Assembly: GCF_003952225.1 (NCBI RefSeq)
Contig: NZ_CP034437.1
Coordinates: 6,367,001-6,431,000 of the forward strand
Length of the DNA stretch: 64,000 nucleotides
Direction: 5' to 3'
From: Paenibacillus albus
GTDB taxonomy: Bacteria > Bacillota > Bacilli > Paenibacillales > Paenibacillaceae
Positions 44,674-53,177 of the stretch are shown here, one piece after another. Positions within the stretch are counted from its first letter, which is position 1. Each line of letters begins with the position of its first letter. Both the position numbers and the translations under genes were made by a program. The notes below the pieces were generated by a model. The model ran no database searches, had not been told where the DNA came from, and saw nothing but the letters and a program-made list of their open reading frames with translations.

Positions 44674-45519
44674 TTATTTTAAGGATCCTTCCGTCAATCC
44701 GCTGACGATATGCTTGTGGAAGAAGATATAAATCATGATCATCGGAATCGTAATAATCGTAAGCGCCGAGAACAGCAGCTTATAGTCGGTCACGTGCTTG
44801 CTGGAGAATGCGAGAAGACCTACAGGGATCGTCTTCAGGCTATCGCTTTGCACATAGAGCAGCGCCAGCAGCAGCTCGTTCCACGAGTTCAGCGAGGAGA
44901 AGATCGCAACCGTCGCCAAGCTTGGAATGAGGAGCGGCATAATAATGCTCGCAAACATTCTCAAATTGCCGCAGCCGTCAATTCGCGCCGCTTCCATCAT
45001 CTCTTTCGGAATCGAATCGAGATAAGCTTTCAACAGGAAGATCGCGAGCGGAAGACCCATGCCGACATAAGGCAGAATAAGCGCCCAATACGTGTTTTTA
45101 ATATGCATGTGATCGAATAGATAGTTCTGCGCGATAAAGAACGATTGCATCGGCATGAACAAACCGAACACGAACATCAGCAGCATCAGCTTGCTTCCTC
45201 TGAATTTCAGCTTACTGAAAGCAAATGAAGCCAAGCTTGCAAACAGAAGGATACAAGCAACCGTTATCGACGTTACGATAAGGCTGTTCACAACGTAAGT
45301 GCTCATTCCGCCGACCTTCCAGGCCTTCGACCAGTTGTGGAAATCGATTTTGGTCGGCAGGGAGAACGGCTTATTGAAGATCTCGCTATTCCCGCGGAAA
45401 GAGGAGAATAGCATCCAGATCATCGGATAAAAGTAAACCAGTGAAAACACGCTCATGAACACATAATAGAACAGACGAAAAGCTACATTGTTACTGCTTT
45501 TGCGCATTGAAATTTCCAT
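44674..45519 (-). CDS. Carbohydrate ABC transporter permease (MalG/UgpE type)
   Basis: A 281-aa protein with six spans. The EAA loop is MMEAARIDGCGNLRMFASIIMPLL, shared by MalG-type permeases, and the C-terminus is HKHIVSGLTEGSLK. GAGGGG lies 7 nt before ATG. It is the partner of the frameshifted MalF-type gene directly upstream. Confidence 0.93.
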   Translation of the reverse strand: MEISMRKSSNNVAFRLFYYVFMSVFSLVYFYPMIWMLFSSFRGNSEIFNKPFSLPTKIDFHNWSKAWKVGGMSTYVVNSLIVTSITVACILLFASLASFAFSKLKFRGSKLMLLMFVFGLFMPMQSFFIAQNYLFDHMHIKNTYWALILPYVGMGLPLAIFLLKAYLDSIPKEMMEAARIDGCGNLRMFASIIMPLLIPSLATVAIFSSLNSWNELLLALLYVQSDSLKTIPVGLLAFSSKHVTDYKLLFSALTIITIPMIMIYIFFHKHIVSGLTEGSLK

Positions 45520-45552
45520 GCCCTAGCCCCTCTTTCATACCATCGACTGCAA

Positions 45553-46430
45553 TTAATACTCCAGCGTCTCATTCTTATCACGCTTCAACATGTTTAATAC
45601 AATTCCGAGGCCGACGACTACAAGCGTCATGATGACAGCCAGTGCCGAGCCATAGCCAATGCTTCCGTTCGTAAACACAACTTTAACCAGATACGTCGTT
45701 ACAATCTCTGTCGCATTGTACGGACCGCCATTGGTCATGACATAGAAAAGGTCAAAGCCTTGGAAGCCTCCGAGAATACACAGCGTAAGCGCGACGTCTA
45801 TCAAATTTTTGATCATCGGAATTTTGATTTTGAAGAAAATGTCCTTCTCCGTAGCGCCATCCAGATAAGCGGATTCATAGATATCGTTCGGAATACGCTG
45901 AATGCCAGCATAGAAGATCGTCATATAGAAACCGGCATAGGACCATCCGGACACGATGCAGAGCGCATAGATCGCGGTGTGCGGATTGCCAAGCCAAACA
46001 TTCGTCCAGCTGTCCAGATGAAGAAACTTCAATACGGCATTAAGCAGACCGAAATCTGCATTATATACAAACCTCCACATGAAGGAGGTAACCAGCATCG
46101 GCAGCATAACCGGCGTAAAAAAGCGACGCGGAAGAGACTCGTACCCCGTAATTTCACCGTAATCAGACCAGCAAGCAGAAGCCCGACGAATACTTCAAGG
46201 AAGATGGTAAGCACGATATAGATGAGAATATGCCAGTAAGAGAGCAGGTAAATATGATCGTGGAAAGCACGAACGTAATTATCAAAGCCAGTGAATTTCA
46301 TCACTCCGAAGCCGTTCCAATCGTAGAAGCTAAAGACAAACGTCATTACAATCGGAAGCAGGATCGTAAACAAGAATAACAGGACCGCCGGCGCTGTAAA
46401 CAAGTAGGGTGATAAGCGAATTTTATGCAC
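45553..46430 (-). pseudogene. Carbohydrate ABC transporter permease (MalF/UgpA type), frameshifted
   Basis: Two overlapping frames encode the halves of one MalF-type permease. The 5' part runs from GTG 46430 (behind GGAGGT) through LRGTSLFRVAF. The 3' part resumes with a proper membrane span and the EAA loop YESAYLDGATEKD. The break falls at a run of six A (plus strand 46117-46122). One extra base there restores FFTPVMLPMLVTSF and a full 292-aa protein, the usual length. The reading may be a true mutation, a homopolymer sequencing error, or a site rescued by slippage. The operon is otherwise intact. Confidence 0.88.
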
Positions 46431-46460
46431 GACTTCCAAACCTCCTGATTTTACAAATGA

Positions 46461-46492
46461 AAAACCGGCGGCTTAGTTAAAGCCGCCGGCTT
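46461..46492 (-). terminator. Intra-operon terminator/attenuator
   Basis: GCCGGCGGCTT-TAACT-AAGCCGCCGG followed by TTTTTC on the minus strand, between binding-protein and permease genes. It should let the binding protein be made in excess over the membrane parts. Confidence 0.88.
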
Positions 46493-46505
46493 ATCGAGCA
46501 AAACA

Positions 46506-47831
46506 TTATTTTTTGAGTGGAGCGATTTTTGCGTCCAATTTAGCAAGCGCCTCTTCCGGAGTGCTCACGCCGCCAAGAACTTCAGCAGTAGCGGAGTTTA
46601 GCGCATCCGCAACTTCAAGGTTATAGCCCGTGTCTGGAGGAGATACGACTGACTTCGCATTGTTCATCATATCGTTAAGCTTCAGAATAATCGGATCTGT
46701 CTCCGGCTCCGACGCCGGCGCAATCATCGAAGAGCCGACCTTGCTCAGCATCGTCACCACTTCCGGCGACTCCAGAAGCTTCAAATAATCGACAGCCGCT
46801 TGAATATGCTTGGAGTTCTTATTAACGACATAGCCTTCAAGAACGCCGATCACGCTTTCTTGATCGCCTTTGCCGCCATCAATCGTCGGCAGATTGAAGT
46901 AGTCGTATTCCATATCAGGCGCATGATCCTTCGCACCGGAAACAAACCAGCCGCCAGACGGATACATCGCTGCTCTTTCGTTAAAGAACAATGCAGCGCC
47001 TTCGTCGTCATTAATACCGTTCACGCTGTCGTTGATGTATTTGCTGTCCCAAATTTGCTTCATGTAGCTCATCGCTTTAGCGAACTCAGGCGTGTTGAAC
47101 GGAGCATTCATCTTCATCGCATCGGCATACGCTTGCTCGCCAACGACGCGGGAGATTAAATGCGCGTTCCAGTTGCCTGCCGTCCAAAGGTCCTTATTGC
47201 CTGTCGTAATTGGAACATAGTTAGCCGCTTTAAGCTTCGCGCAATCGGCCATAAACTCTTCCCAGGTTGTAGGCGGCTGCGTGATGCCCACTTCGCTAAA
47301 GATTTTCTTGTTGTACCAAATGACATTCGTCACTTGTGCCCCTGTTGGAATCATGTACTTCTTGTTGTCGTACGCCATGCCAACGAAGTTACCCTCCGAG
47401 AACTTCCCTTTCAGGCCATCCTGCTCCAGGTAAGAGGTCAGATCTGCCGCGAAGCCGTCGTTTACTCTCGTCTTCAGACGATCGCCAGCCCATTCGAAGT
47501 AGATATCCGGCGCGTTCTCGCCATTGAGCAAGCTCGGCAGCCCCATCGTTTGATACAATTGCGGATCTTGAAGGACGAATTCGACCGTCACATTCGGATG
47601 TGCTTTCTGATACATGTCTTTCACTTTATTCCATACACTAAGAACCTCATCGCCAGGGGATCCGTCAGCCAGACGAATCGTAAATTTCTCATCGCTGCCA
47701 CTCTGCGTCCCTGCATTGGTACTCGTTGTATTGCCGGAAGCTGAGTTTTCATCCGAGTTCCCGTTTCCGCACCCCGCAGCAAGTGCTGCAACTGACGTTA
47801 GCAATGTAAGACCAATGATTGCTTTTTTCAT
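46506..47831 (-). CDS. Carbohydrate ABC transporter substrate-binding lipoprotein
   Basis: A 441-aa SBP_bac_1-type protein. The signal sequence ends in lipobox LAAGC, followed by an Asn/Ser/Thr tether. The two lobes show ADGSPGDEVLSVWNKV, IYFEWAGDRLKT and MYPSGGWFVSGA (ligand-pocket aromatic residues). It differs in size from the two 540-580-aa binding proteins elsewhere in the window. Placed between the GH84 hydrolase and the permeases, it probably captures a GlcNAc-containing saccharide. AAGGGG precedes ATG. Confidence 0.93.
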   Translation of the reverse strand: MKKAIIGLTLLTSVAALAAGCGNGNSDENSASGNTTSTNAGTQSGSDEKFTIRLADGSPGDEVLSVWNKVKDMYQKAHPNVTVEFVLQDPQLYQTMGLPSLLNGENAPDIYFEWAGDRLKTRVNDGFAADLTSYLEQDGLKGKFSEGNFVGMAYDNKKYMIPTGAQVTNVIWYNKKIFSEVGITQPPTTWEEFMADCAKLKAANYVPITTGNKDLWTAGNWNAHLISRVVGEQAYADAMKMNAPFNTPEFAKAMSYMKQIWDSKYINDSVNGINDDEGAALFFNERAAMYPSGGWFVSGAKDHAPDMEYDYFNLPTIDGGKGDQESVIGVLEGYVVNKNSKHIQAAVDYLKLLESPEVVTMLSKVGSSMIAPASEPETDPIILKLNDMMNNAKSVVSPPDTGYNLEVADALNSATAEVLGGVSTPEEALAKLDAKIAPLKK

Positions 47832-47855
47832 GTGATAATCGCCCCTTTAATCTCG

Positions 47856-49502
47856 TTATTGAATCGTAAAATATTGATCGAGTACTTTGTTCATGAAGGA
47901 CATCAGTACATCGGCAAACACATAGGTGAGATCCTTGCGGTACAGCTCGTAATCGGCACGAACCTGCTCGAGCTCATCCGGGTTCTGGCTGCGAATATAG
48001 CGAACGCAATCCTTCATTAGCACGCAGCCTGCGACATATTTATGGAGCCAGCGGTGCAGCTCCTCATGAAGCTCTTGATTGTCCATTCCGATTAATAAAC
48101 GGGAGCCCGCTTCAAGCATGTTCGTAAAGAACTGGTCCAAATCATGGATGGCTTGCTCGCGGTCGCCATAGAAGTACGTGAAGTTAAACCGGGTTAATTC
48201 CGCGGCAAGCTCCGGCGAGTCCGTCAAATACAAGCAAGAATAGCGCACGTTATCGGCAAAAGTGAGCATGTCCGCGAAATCCGCTTGTCCGACAATCTCT
48301 TCGAGCGCTTCTCGCCAGCTTGCTTCCGGGTCGTATTTCTCAGGATTCCATAAGTAATCGGCAATCGTCGCATAAGCGAACTTAGAGCTTTCGGCGTATT
48401 CCATCCCGTTGGCGATTACACCGCGAGAGAAGCGGTATAGGTGGCGATCCCGCTGCCGGTAAGGTCCGATATGCATCTCGTCCGTCATTTCCACATCGTT
48501 TACTGGATAGTTATCCCAGTAGAGCGGCTTTCGATGCGTGCTTTGCGTAAACACGGCAGCTTCGCTAAGCGTAATCTCCGGCGAGCAGATGTTGCGCCCG
48601 GTCCAGAACAGATCGATGCTTGGATGGATGCAGCTGCCCAGCTGTGAAATATAACGCTCCGTTCCCTTACCCCAGTATTGCGTTGGGCAGACGATCAGCT
48701 TGATAGCGGCACTCCACTTCATGATTTCGGCGTAGAATCGGTTGACTAACCGAATATGCGCTTCCACCAGATCGCTGTATGCTTCGATGTCTTCTTGATG
48801 CTGAAGCTCCTCGGGAATATCGTCGAGCAGCAAACAGAAGTCGGTTACACCTAGCTTGTGAATTTGCTCAACCTTACGGAGGAGTGCTGCAAAATCCGAC
48901 TCGCTGGAATAACGCATCGACAGCCCTGGCGCGATGCTATAGTAGAAATCGAGCCCGAGCGTCGTCGTCTCAACGAAAGCATCATGCAGTCTCGCGTAAG
49001 CCTCATCATCGTACAGGTCCTGCCAACGCTCGCGATGGTACATGTCATCCTTCGGACCGTAGACGTAAGTGTTCATATTGTGCGAGGCGATGAATTGGAG
49101 CATCTTAAGTCGCTGCGATTGGCTCCATGGCTGTCCGTAAAATCCTTCAATAATGCCTCGGACCGGGAATCGCGGATAGTCGAAAGTCACGCCTTCCTGC
49201 CATTCCCCGCGCTTCATCATTCGCGCGAGTGCATTCAGAGCGAATCGCAGTCCGCGCTCAGCCGAATACGTGATGCTAACCTCGCAGCTTGGCAGCTCGC
49301 CTTGAATTGCCAGCTCGTAGATCTCATCCGAGATCGTATTCGTTTCCTCGATGTAGGTGAACCTTGCCGCTCTGGACTTGGCGGCCGTAATCCGGACATC
49401 ACCCTGCTCCTCGGCGAGATAGGCATAGCCGTTACGCTCACACCAGCTCTGGATTACGGAGCTGTCTGTTCCTTGTGAAGATAGAGTGGGCATGCTGCTC
49501 AT
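47856..49502 (-). CDS. GH84 beta-N-acetylglucosaminidase (cytosolic)
   Basis: 548 aa. An N-terminal alpha/beta domain covers about 1-105. The GH84 barrel opens with RGIIEGFYGQPWS, continues with NTYVYGPKDDMYHRERW, and has the catalytic Asp pair in CLLLDDIP (D227, D228), used in substrate-assisted cleavage of GlcNAc. The C-terminal region is helical. No signal peptide is visible, unlike the secreted clostridial enzymes, so it should act on imported GlcNAc conjugates. Its ATG overlaps the SIS gene stop by 4 nt (ATGA). Confidence 0.92.
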   Translation of the reverse strand: MSSMPTLSSQGTDSSVIQSWCERNGYAYLAEEQGDVRITAAKSRAARFTYIEETNTISDEIYELAIQGELPSCEVSITYSAERGLRFALNALARMMKRGEWQEGVTFDYPRFPVRGIIEGFYGQPWSQSQRLKMLQFIASHNMNTYVYGPKDDMYHRERWQDLYDDEAYARLHDAFVETTTLGLDFYYSIAPGLSMRYSSESDFAALLRKVEQIHKLGVTDFCLLLDDIPEELQHQEDIEAYSDLVEAHIRLVNRFYAEIMKWSAAIKLIVCPTQYWGKGTERYISQLGSCIHPSIDLFWTGRNICSPEITLSEAAVFTQSTHRKPLYWDNYPVNDVEMTDEMHIGPYRQRDRHLYRFSRGVIANGMEYAESSKFAYATIADYLWNPEKYDPEASWREALEEIVGQADFADMLTFADNVRYSCLYLTDSPELAAELTRFNFTYFYGDREQAIHDLDQFFTNMLEAGSRLLIGMDNQELHEELHRWLHKYVAGCVLMKDCVRYIRSQNPDELEQVRADYELYRKDLTYVFADVLMSFMNKVLDQYFTIQ

Positions 49503-50233
49503 AAGCTCCGAACAACTCCTTTATATTTAGCAAGGAGACGACGATTGTGCTCATCTCCGCCATCCATATTGCTGCTGGCGAACAGCTCTGGCGTAAATCC
49601 CCTCTTCATCAGGAGCATGACGACCTCCGCTACGATTGCATTCGCAATGCAGGCACCAAGCACGGTGGAGGTTGGAGATACTTTAATCGGAAGGCCCGGA
49701 ATTTCGACCGATGCATCGCCGATACAGCCGTAATTATCGATGACAACATCGCTGACTTCATGCAGTCGCTTCCCGCTGCTGTGTCTGGATGATGAGGCTC
49801 CGGCATGGTTTAAGCTCGTAATGGCGATGACCTTCAGACCGCTCGCTTTTGCCGCGAGAGCCATCTCAATATTGACTGCATTCCGTCCCGAGTTCGAGGC
49901 AATGATGATGACATCGCCCTCCTGAGGCGACTGCTGCTTGAGGATAATCGAAGCTAGCCCCTCCAGCCGCTCAAGCTCCGTGCTTTGCACCGCGCTGCGA
50001 TGCAGCATCAAGCCTTCTTCGAGAATCGGATTAACGCACGCTAAGCCGCCTGCCCGATAGAAGAGCTCTTCCGCGAGCATATGAGAGTGTCCGGTTCCGA
50101 ACACATGCAGCGTTCTTCCCGCTTCAATCGCATCCGTAATGAGCTGTGCGGACTGATTCAAAGGCTCAATGTTTGCTTTTAACTTCTCGACGAGCTGCAA
50201 GATGCCGTCTATATACTCTGCTCCCGCGTTCAC
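49499..50233 (-). CDS. SIS-domain sugar-phosphate protein (UPF0309-like)
   Basis: A 244-aa single SIS domain protein. Ligand-binding features are HVFGTGHSHMLAEELFYRAGG and IIASNSGRNAVNIEMA. It resembles UPF0309 and is related to GmhA and MurQ; these isomerise or cleave phosphosugars. GTG 50233 lies 5 nt behind GGAGGTG and one base after the kinase stop, so this start is favoured over the longer frame. In this operon it would act on the phosphosugar made by the kinase, or sense it. Confidence 0.87.
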   Translation of the reverse strand: MNAGAEYIDGILQLVEKLKANIEPLNQSAQLITDAIEAGRTLHVFGTGHSHMLAEELFYRAGGLACVNPILEEGLMLHRSAVQSTELERLEGLASIILKQQSPQEGDVIIIASNSGRNAVNIEMALAAKASGLKVIAITSLNHAGASSSRHSSGKRLHEVSDVVIDNYGCIGDASVEIPGLPIKVSPTSTVLGACIANAIVAEVVMLLMKRGFTPELFASSNMDGGDEHNRRLLAKYKGVVRSL

Positions 50234-50234
50234 G

Positions 50235-51215
50235 TTACACCTCCGCAAGTGATTCATAAGTCAGTTTTATGCGTTGCAGCACGGATGGCTCCAGCAGCAT
50301 GTAATTCTTGTGGAAACAAGCGAAGATCGCGCCGATCTCCGGTGGATATTCGATTAAGCCAACACTCGATTGCGGACATAGCTGCTTGATCAGCCCTTTG
50401 AACGCGTTGAAAATATATTCGTTCTTCATAAATACGCTCCCGCTTACACCGATCGGCACGCCAGGAAGATTAAGCCTGGACTCTAGTCCGAGCGCATGTC
50501 TCGCCAGATCGTGCGCCGCCTGCTGAAGCAGTTTCAGCGCAACCTCGTCGCCTTGCTCCGCGCATTTCGCGACCTCCGAGGCAAACCCTGCAATGATGTG
50601 CCGATCAAGCGGAGGATTATAGAACTTATCAATGAGCTCACTCATGTGCTCTATAGCAAAATGATGCTTTAGCGCTTCCTGCAACGCCGTCGACGTCGCC
50701 ATTCTTTCCTCGGCCGCCACAGCTGCTTGAATCCCTTGAAGCGCGATATGATAGGCGCTCCCCCGATCACCAAGCAGATAGCCATAGCCGCCAATCGTCA
50801 GCAGCTCATCCGACAAGCCCTTCGCAATTCCCATCGACCCGGTTCCGCTAATAATCAGAATGCCCGGCTTGCCGGCCGTCATCGCCATTAACGCAATGTA
50901 CGAGTCACTGTGCATATAAACGCTGTCCGAATCGAGAATGCCTCCGGTAAATGCCTCAAGCTCAGCAGGGGCCGCTTCCTGGCTTAGAGCTGAATTTCCG
51001 ATGTACACGCTTTCAAACGCATCGAGCTTTGACTTCTCTAACAGCTCATTAATAATCTTCGAGAGGTGATCGCGCGCACGCTCCATCCCCATTGAATAAT
51101 AATTTATCGATCCGCCAGTTACCTTGGCTAATACGTTGCCTTCAACATCGACCGCAACCGCCGTCGAATGGGTTCCGCCGCCATCAATGCCTACAAAGAC
51201 TTTACCTGCTGTCAT
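50235..51215 (-). CDS. BadF/BadG-family N-acetylglucosamine kinase-like protein
   Basis: A 326-aa ASKHA-fold kinase. The phosphate-1 loop VGIDGGGTHSTAVAVD is at the N-terminus, phosphate-2 is ILIISGTGSMGIA, and the sugar-site region includes GYGYLLGDRGSAYHIA, a signature of GlcNAc kinases of the BcrAD_BadFG family. It phosphorylates GlcNAc to GlcNAc-6-P in the cytosol, consistent with GH84 next door. It is the first gene of the operon, behind AAGGAG and the promoter-like element at 51245. Confidence 0.9.
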   Translation of the reverse strand: MTAGKVFVGIDGGGTHSTAVAVDVEGNVLAKVTGGSINYYSMGMERARDHLSKIINELLEKSKLDAFESVYIGNSALSQEAAPAELEAFTGGILDSDSVYMHSDSYIALMAMTAGKPGILIISGTGSMGIAKGLSDELLTIGGYGYLLGDRGSAYHIALQGIQAAVAAEERMATSTALQEALKHHFAIEHMSELIDKFYNPPLDRHIIAGFASEVAKCAEQGDEVALKLLQQAAHDLARHALGLESRLNLPGVPIGVSGSVFMKNEYIFNAFKGLIKQLCPQSSVGLIEYPPEIGAIFACFHKNYMLLEPSVLQRIKLTYESLAEV

Positions 51216-51244
51216 ATCGCGACACTCCTTAAATGAGTACGCTT

Positions 51245-51323
51245 TCAGTTTAGAACAGGATGAGGCTGCTCGGTACTAAGGGAGAATGGCAAATCCTATC
51301 TTTGTATGCGTATCTGCGGGCTT
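51245..51323 (-). promoter_or_regulatory. Promoter/operator-like element of the GlcNAc-type operon
   Basis: The block TCAGTTTAGAACAGGATGA, then CGGTAC, then GCAAATCCTATC and GTATCTGC, matches the HAD-gene upstream region (32659-32742) in order and spacing. It lies 30 nt before ATG 51215. The near-identity of blocks in otherwise unrelated DNA suggests a common regulator. Confidence 0.6.
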
Positions 51324-51410
51324 GAAATCTATCTCCATTTGTCATATTCAATCCGTTTTTGATTTTTTATGTCATTGGTGCCCCGTTTGAACAAGAAATA
51401 TAGGAACGGC

Positions 51411-51456
51411 AAAGAAGGCCACCCGGTCATCGTTGATGACAGAATAGCCCTCTTTG
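51411..51456 (-). terminator. Probable terminator after fabZ
   Basis: AAAGA.GGC and GCC.TCTTT arms enclose a perfect GTCATC-AAC-GATGAC stem. The U-tract is short, so confidence is moderate. Confidence 0.6.
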
Positions 51457-51470
51457 TTACAGCTGACGCC

Positions 51471-51899
51471 TCATATAGAGCTAAAAGCAAACATAATCTC
51501 CGCTTCGCATACGACCTCGCCGTTCACCTCAGCAATACCGCGGCCTTTGACGATCTGTCCCTTACTTCGAGTGACCTCGAAAGTAAGCATAAGCTGATCG
51601 CCTGCTATGACCTGCTGTTTGAACTGGCAATTATCAATCCCGGTCAACAGACCGATTCGTTCAGGATTCTGTTCCCCACCTGCCATTACGATACCGCCGA
51701 CCTGAGCTAATGCTTCTACAATCAGGCCTCCCGGCATGACAGGATCGCTCGGGAAGTGACCGAGCAGATGCGGCTCGCTCTGCGTCACATTTTTGATGCC
51801 CACCGCACGCTTCCCTTCATCTAGTTCCACAATCCGATCGACTAGCAGAAAGGGATAGCGATGCGGGATGCGCGCTTGGATTTGACGGCTATCCAGCAT
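51471..51899 (-). CDS. fabZ: 3-hydroxyacyl-ACP dehydratase FabZ
   Basis: A 142-aa hot-dog fold protein. [13 protein letters not shown] at the N-terminus, active-site His in [14 protein letters not shown], and catalytic Glu in [10 protein letters not shown] identify FabZ. It dehydrates 3-hydroxyacyl-ACP in fatty acid elongation. The usual HFPGHP is HFPSDP here. It sits as the last gene after a uronate cluster instead of among fab genes, so it may be an additional copy. GAGGGG lies about 10 nt before the ATG. Confidence 0.92.
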   Translation of the reverse strand: MLDSRQIQARIPHRYPFLLVDRIVELDEGKRAVGIKNVTQSEPHLLGHFPSDPVMPGGLIVEALAQVGGIVMAGGEQNPERIGLLTGIDNCQFKQQVIAGDQLMLTFEVTRSKGQIVKGRGIAEVNGEVVCEAEIMFAFSSI

Positions 51900-51941
51900 G
51901 GAATTGAAGTCCCCTCTCTTCTGATCAGGTGAGGCTGCCAG

Positions 51942-52778
51942 TCAACAATCCGCCCCGGTCATCTCGCTCGTAAACATCCGTTTATACTCCTTCGGTGCGA
52001 TCTTCTCGGCCGTATCCGGCGCATAATGAAATTGCAGCGCGCGGCGGCGGTCCTCCGAGAAGTTGAACGGAGTTCCATGCGCCAGCAGCCCATGGAAGAA
52101 TAGCGCGCTTCCAGTCGCGAGCGGCACCGCGACGTTGCGGTCAACTGGTACGGCCGTATCGCATAGCTGCCAGTCGCGGACAGCATAGTGCGGCGTGCCA
52201 CCATCCATGTGCGAGCGCGGGATAATCTGCATGCAGCCGTTGTGCAGTCCCGCTTCATCAAGGGCAATCCATACGCCGATGACCGGCTGGTCATATGCGA
52301 GATTGCCGTAAGCCATATCCTGATGCCATGGCTTCTCCCCACCGCCCTTCGGCGGCTTGAGCAGCGCTTGGTCCTGCACCAGCTTCGGCTTCGCGCCGAT
52401 AAGCCGTTCGACGAGGGACAGCAGCACCGGATGATATGCGATGGCGCTCAGCCTCTCGTCAATATTTACGAACTCATACAGCTTACGGACGGCAAGCTCG
52501 CGTTCTTCGTCGCTGCGCAGCTCTGCCTTCGGCTTCACGAACTGCACTTTCACCTTCGTCTCATCGTCGAAGATGTGCGCCATGATCGCTTCCAGCGCGC
52601 TTGCGATCTCAGCTTCAGACAGCAACCCGCTAACTCCGATAAAGCCCTGCTGCCTGTAGAACTGGATCTGCTCTGCTTGCACATCCTCCTCTTGGAGTAC
52701 AGTGCTGTAGATATTATTTTGCGGGTAAAGCTTGTGGTTAATCTCCTGTGGCGTCCTAACCTGAGCATCGTTATGCAT
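51942..52778 (-). CDS. Phytanoyl-CoA dioxygenase (PhyH) family protein
   Basis: A 278-aa Fe(II)/2-oxoglutarate oxygenase. The HxD pair is in KPWHQDMAYGN. The distal His and 2-oxoglutarate Arg fall in ALFFHGLLAHGTPFNFSEDRRRALQFHYAP. GAGGTG 9 nt upstream selects ATG 52778 over the in-frame GTG inside that site. Members hydroxylate diverse small molecules; the substrate is not assignable. It lies between a small membrane protein and fabZ on the same strand, with short gaps. Confidence 0.9.
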   Translation of the reverse strand: MHNDAQVRTPQEINHKLYPQNNIYSTVLQEEDVQAEQIQFYRQQGFIGVSGLLSEAEIASALEAIMAHIFDDETKVKVQFVKPKAELRSDEERELAVRKLYEFVNIDERLSAIAYHPVLLSLVERLIGAKPKLVQDQALLKPPKGGGEKPWHQDMAYGNLAYDQPVIGVWIALDEAGLHNGCMQIIPRSHMDGGTPHYAVRDWQLCDTAVPVDRNVAVPLATGSALFFHGLLAHGTPFNFSEDRRRALQFHYAPDTAEKIAPKEYKRMFTSEMTGADC

Positions 52779-52803
52779 GCGGCTGATCACCTCACGAATG
52801 GAC

Positions 52804-53076
52804 TTAGGTTGTCATGAGTATGACAAAGGGTACAATCCAAATCATAGGAATAAGGTTAAGCACAATCGCTAGCCGAAGTCTGCGCTTGCGAAGCTTCCAG
52901 GACAATATGATGCTAAGTACAACAACGATCGGATAAATACTGACTCCGAGGAAGAAGAGCGTGTTCAAGAACTGGATGCCTTGATCGAACATCATAAACG
53001 ACATCATCCACACGAACGCCCAAACCGCGGTACTCACTGCGTATACCACTTGCGTAGTAATTAAATACAATCTCAT
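52804..53076 (-). CDS. Small membrane protein, three spans, unknown function
   Basis: A 90-aa protein with hydrophobic segments at about 5-28, 35-58 and 68-88. The KLRKRRLRL loop before the last span is positive inside. GGAGG about 11 nt upstream fixes ATG 53076. I do not recognise the family. The hexanucleotide tract at 53135 lies upstream, between it and uxaB. Confidence 0.65.
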   Translation of the reverse strand: MRLYLITTQVVYAVSTAVWAFVWMMSFMMFDQGIQFLNTLFFLGVSIYPIVVVLSIILSWKLRKRRLRLAIVLNLIPMIWIVPFVILMTT

Positions 53077-53134
53077 GATTGCTTTTCCTCCGACTGACAA
53101 CAACTAATACATAAACCCTAACCTGCAGCTGCAA

Positions 53135-53176
53135 TTACAGTTACAGTTACAGTTACAGTTACAGTTACAGTTAGAG
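53135..53176. repeat. TTACAG hexanucleotide tract
   Basis: Six perfect TTACAG units (53135-53170) plus an imperfect seventh (TTAGAG, 53171-53176) abut the uxaB stop codon at 53178. The tract is in the leader of the small membrane protein gene. Length variation could change spacing but not a coding frame. Confidence 0.95.
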
Positions 53177-53177
53177 C

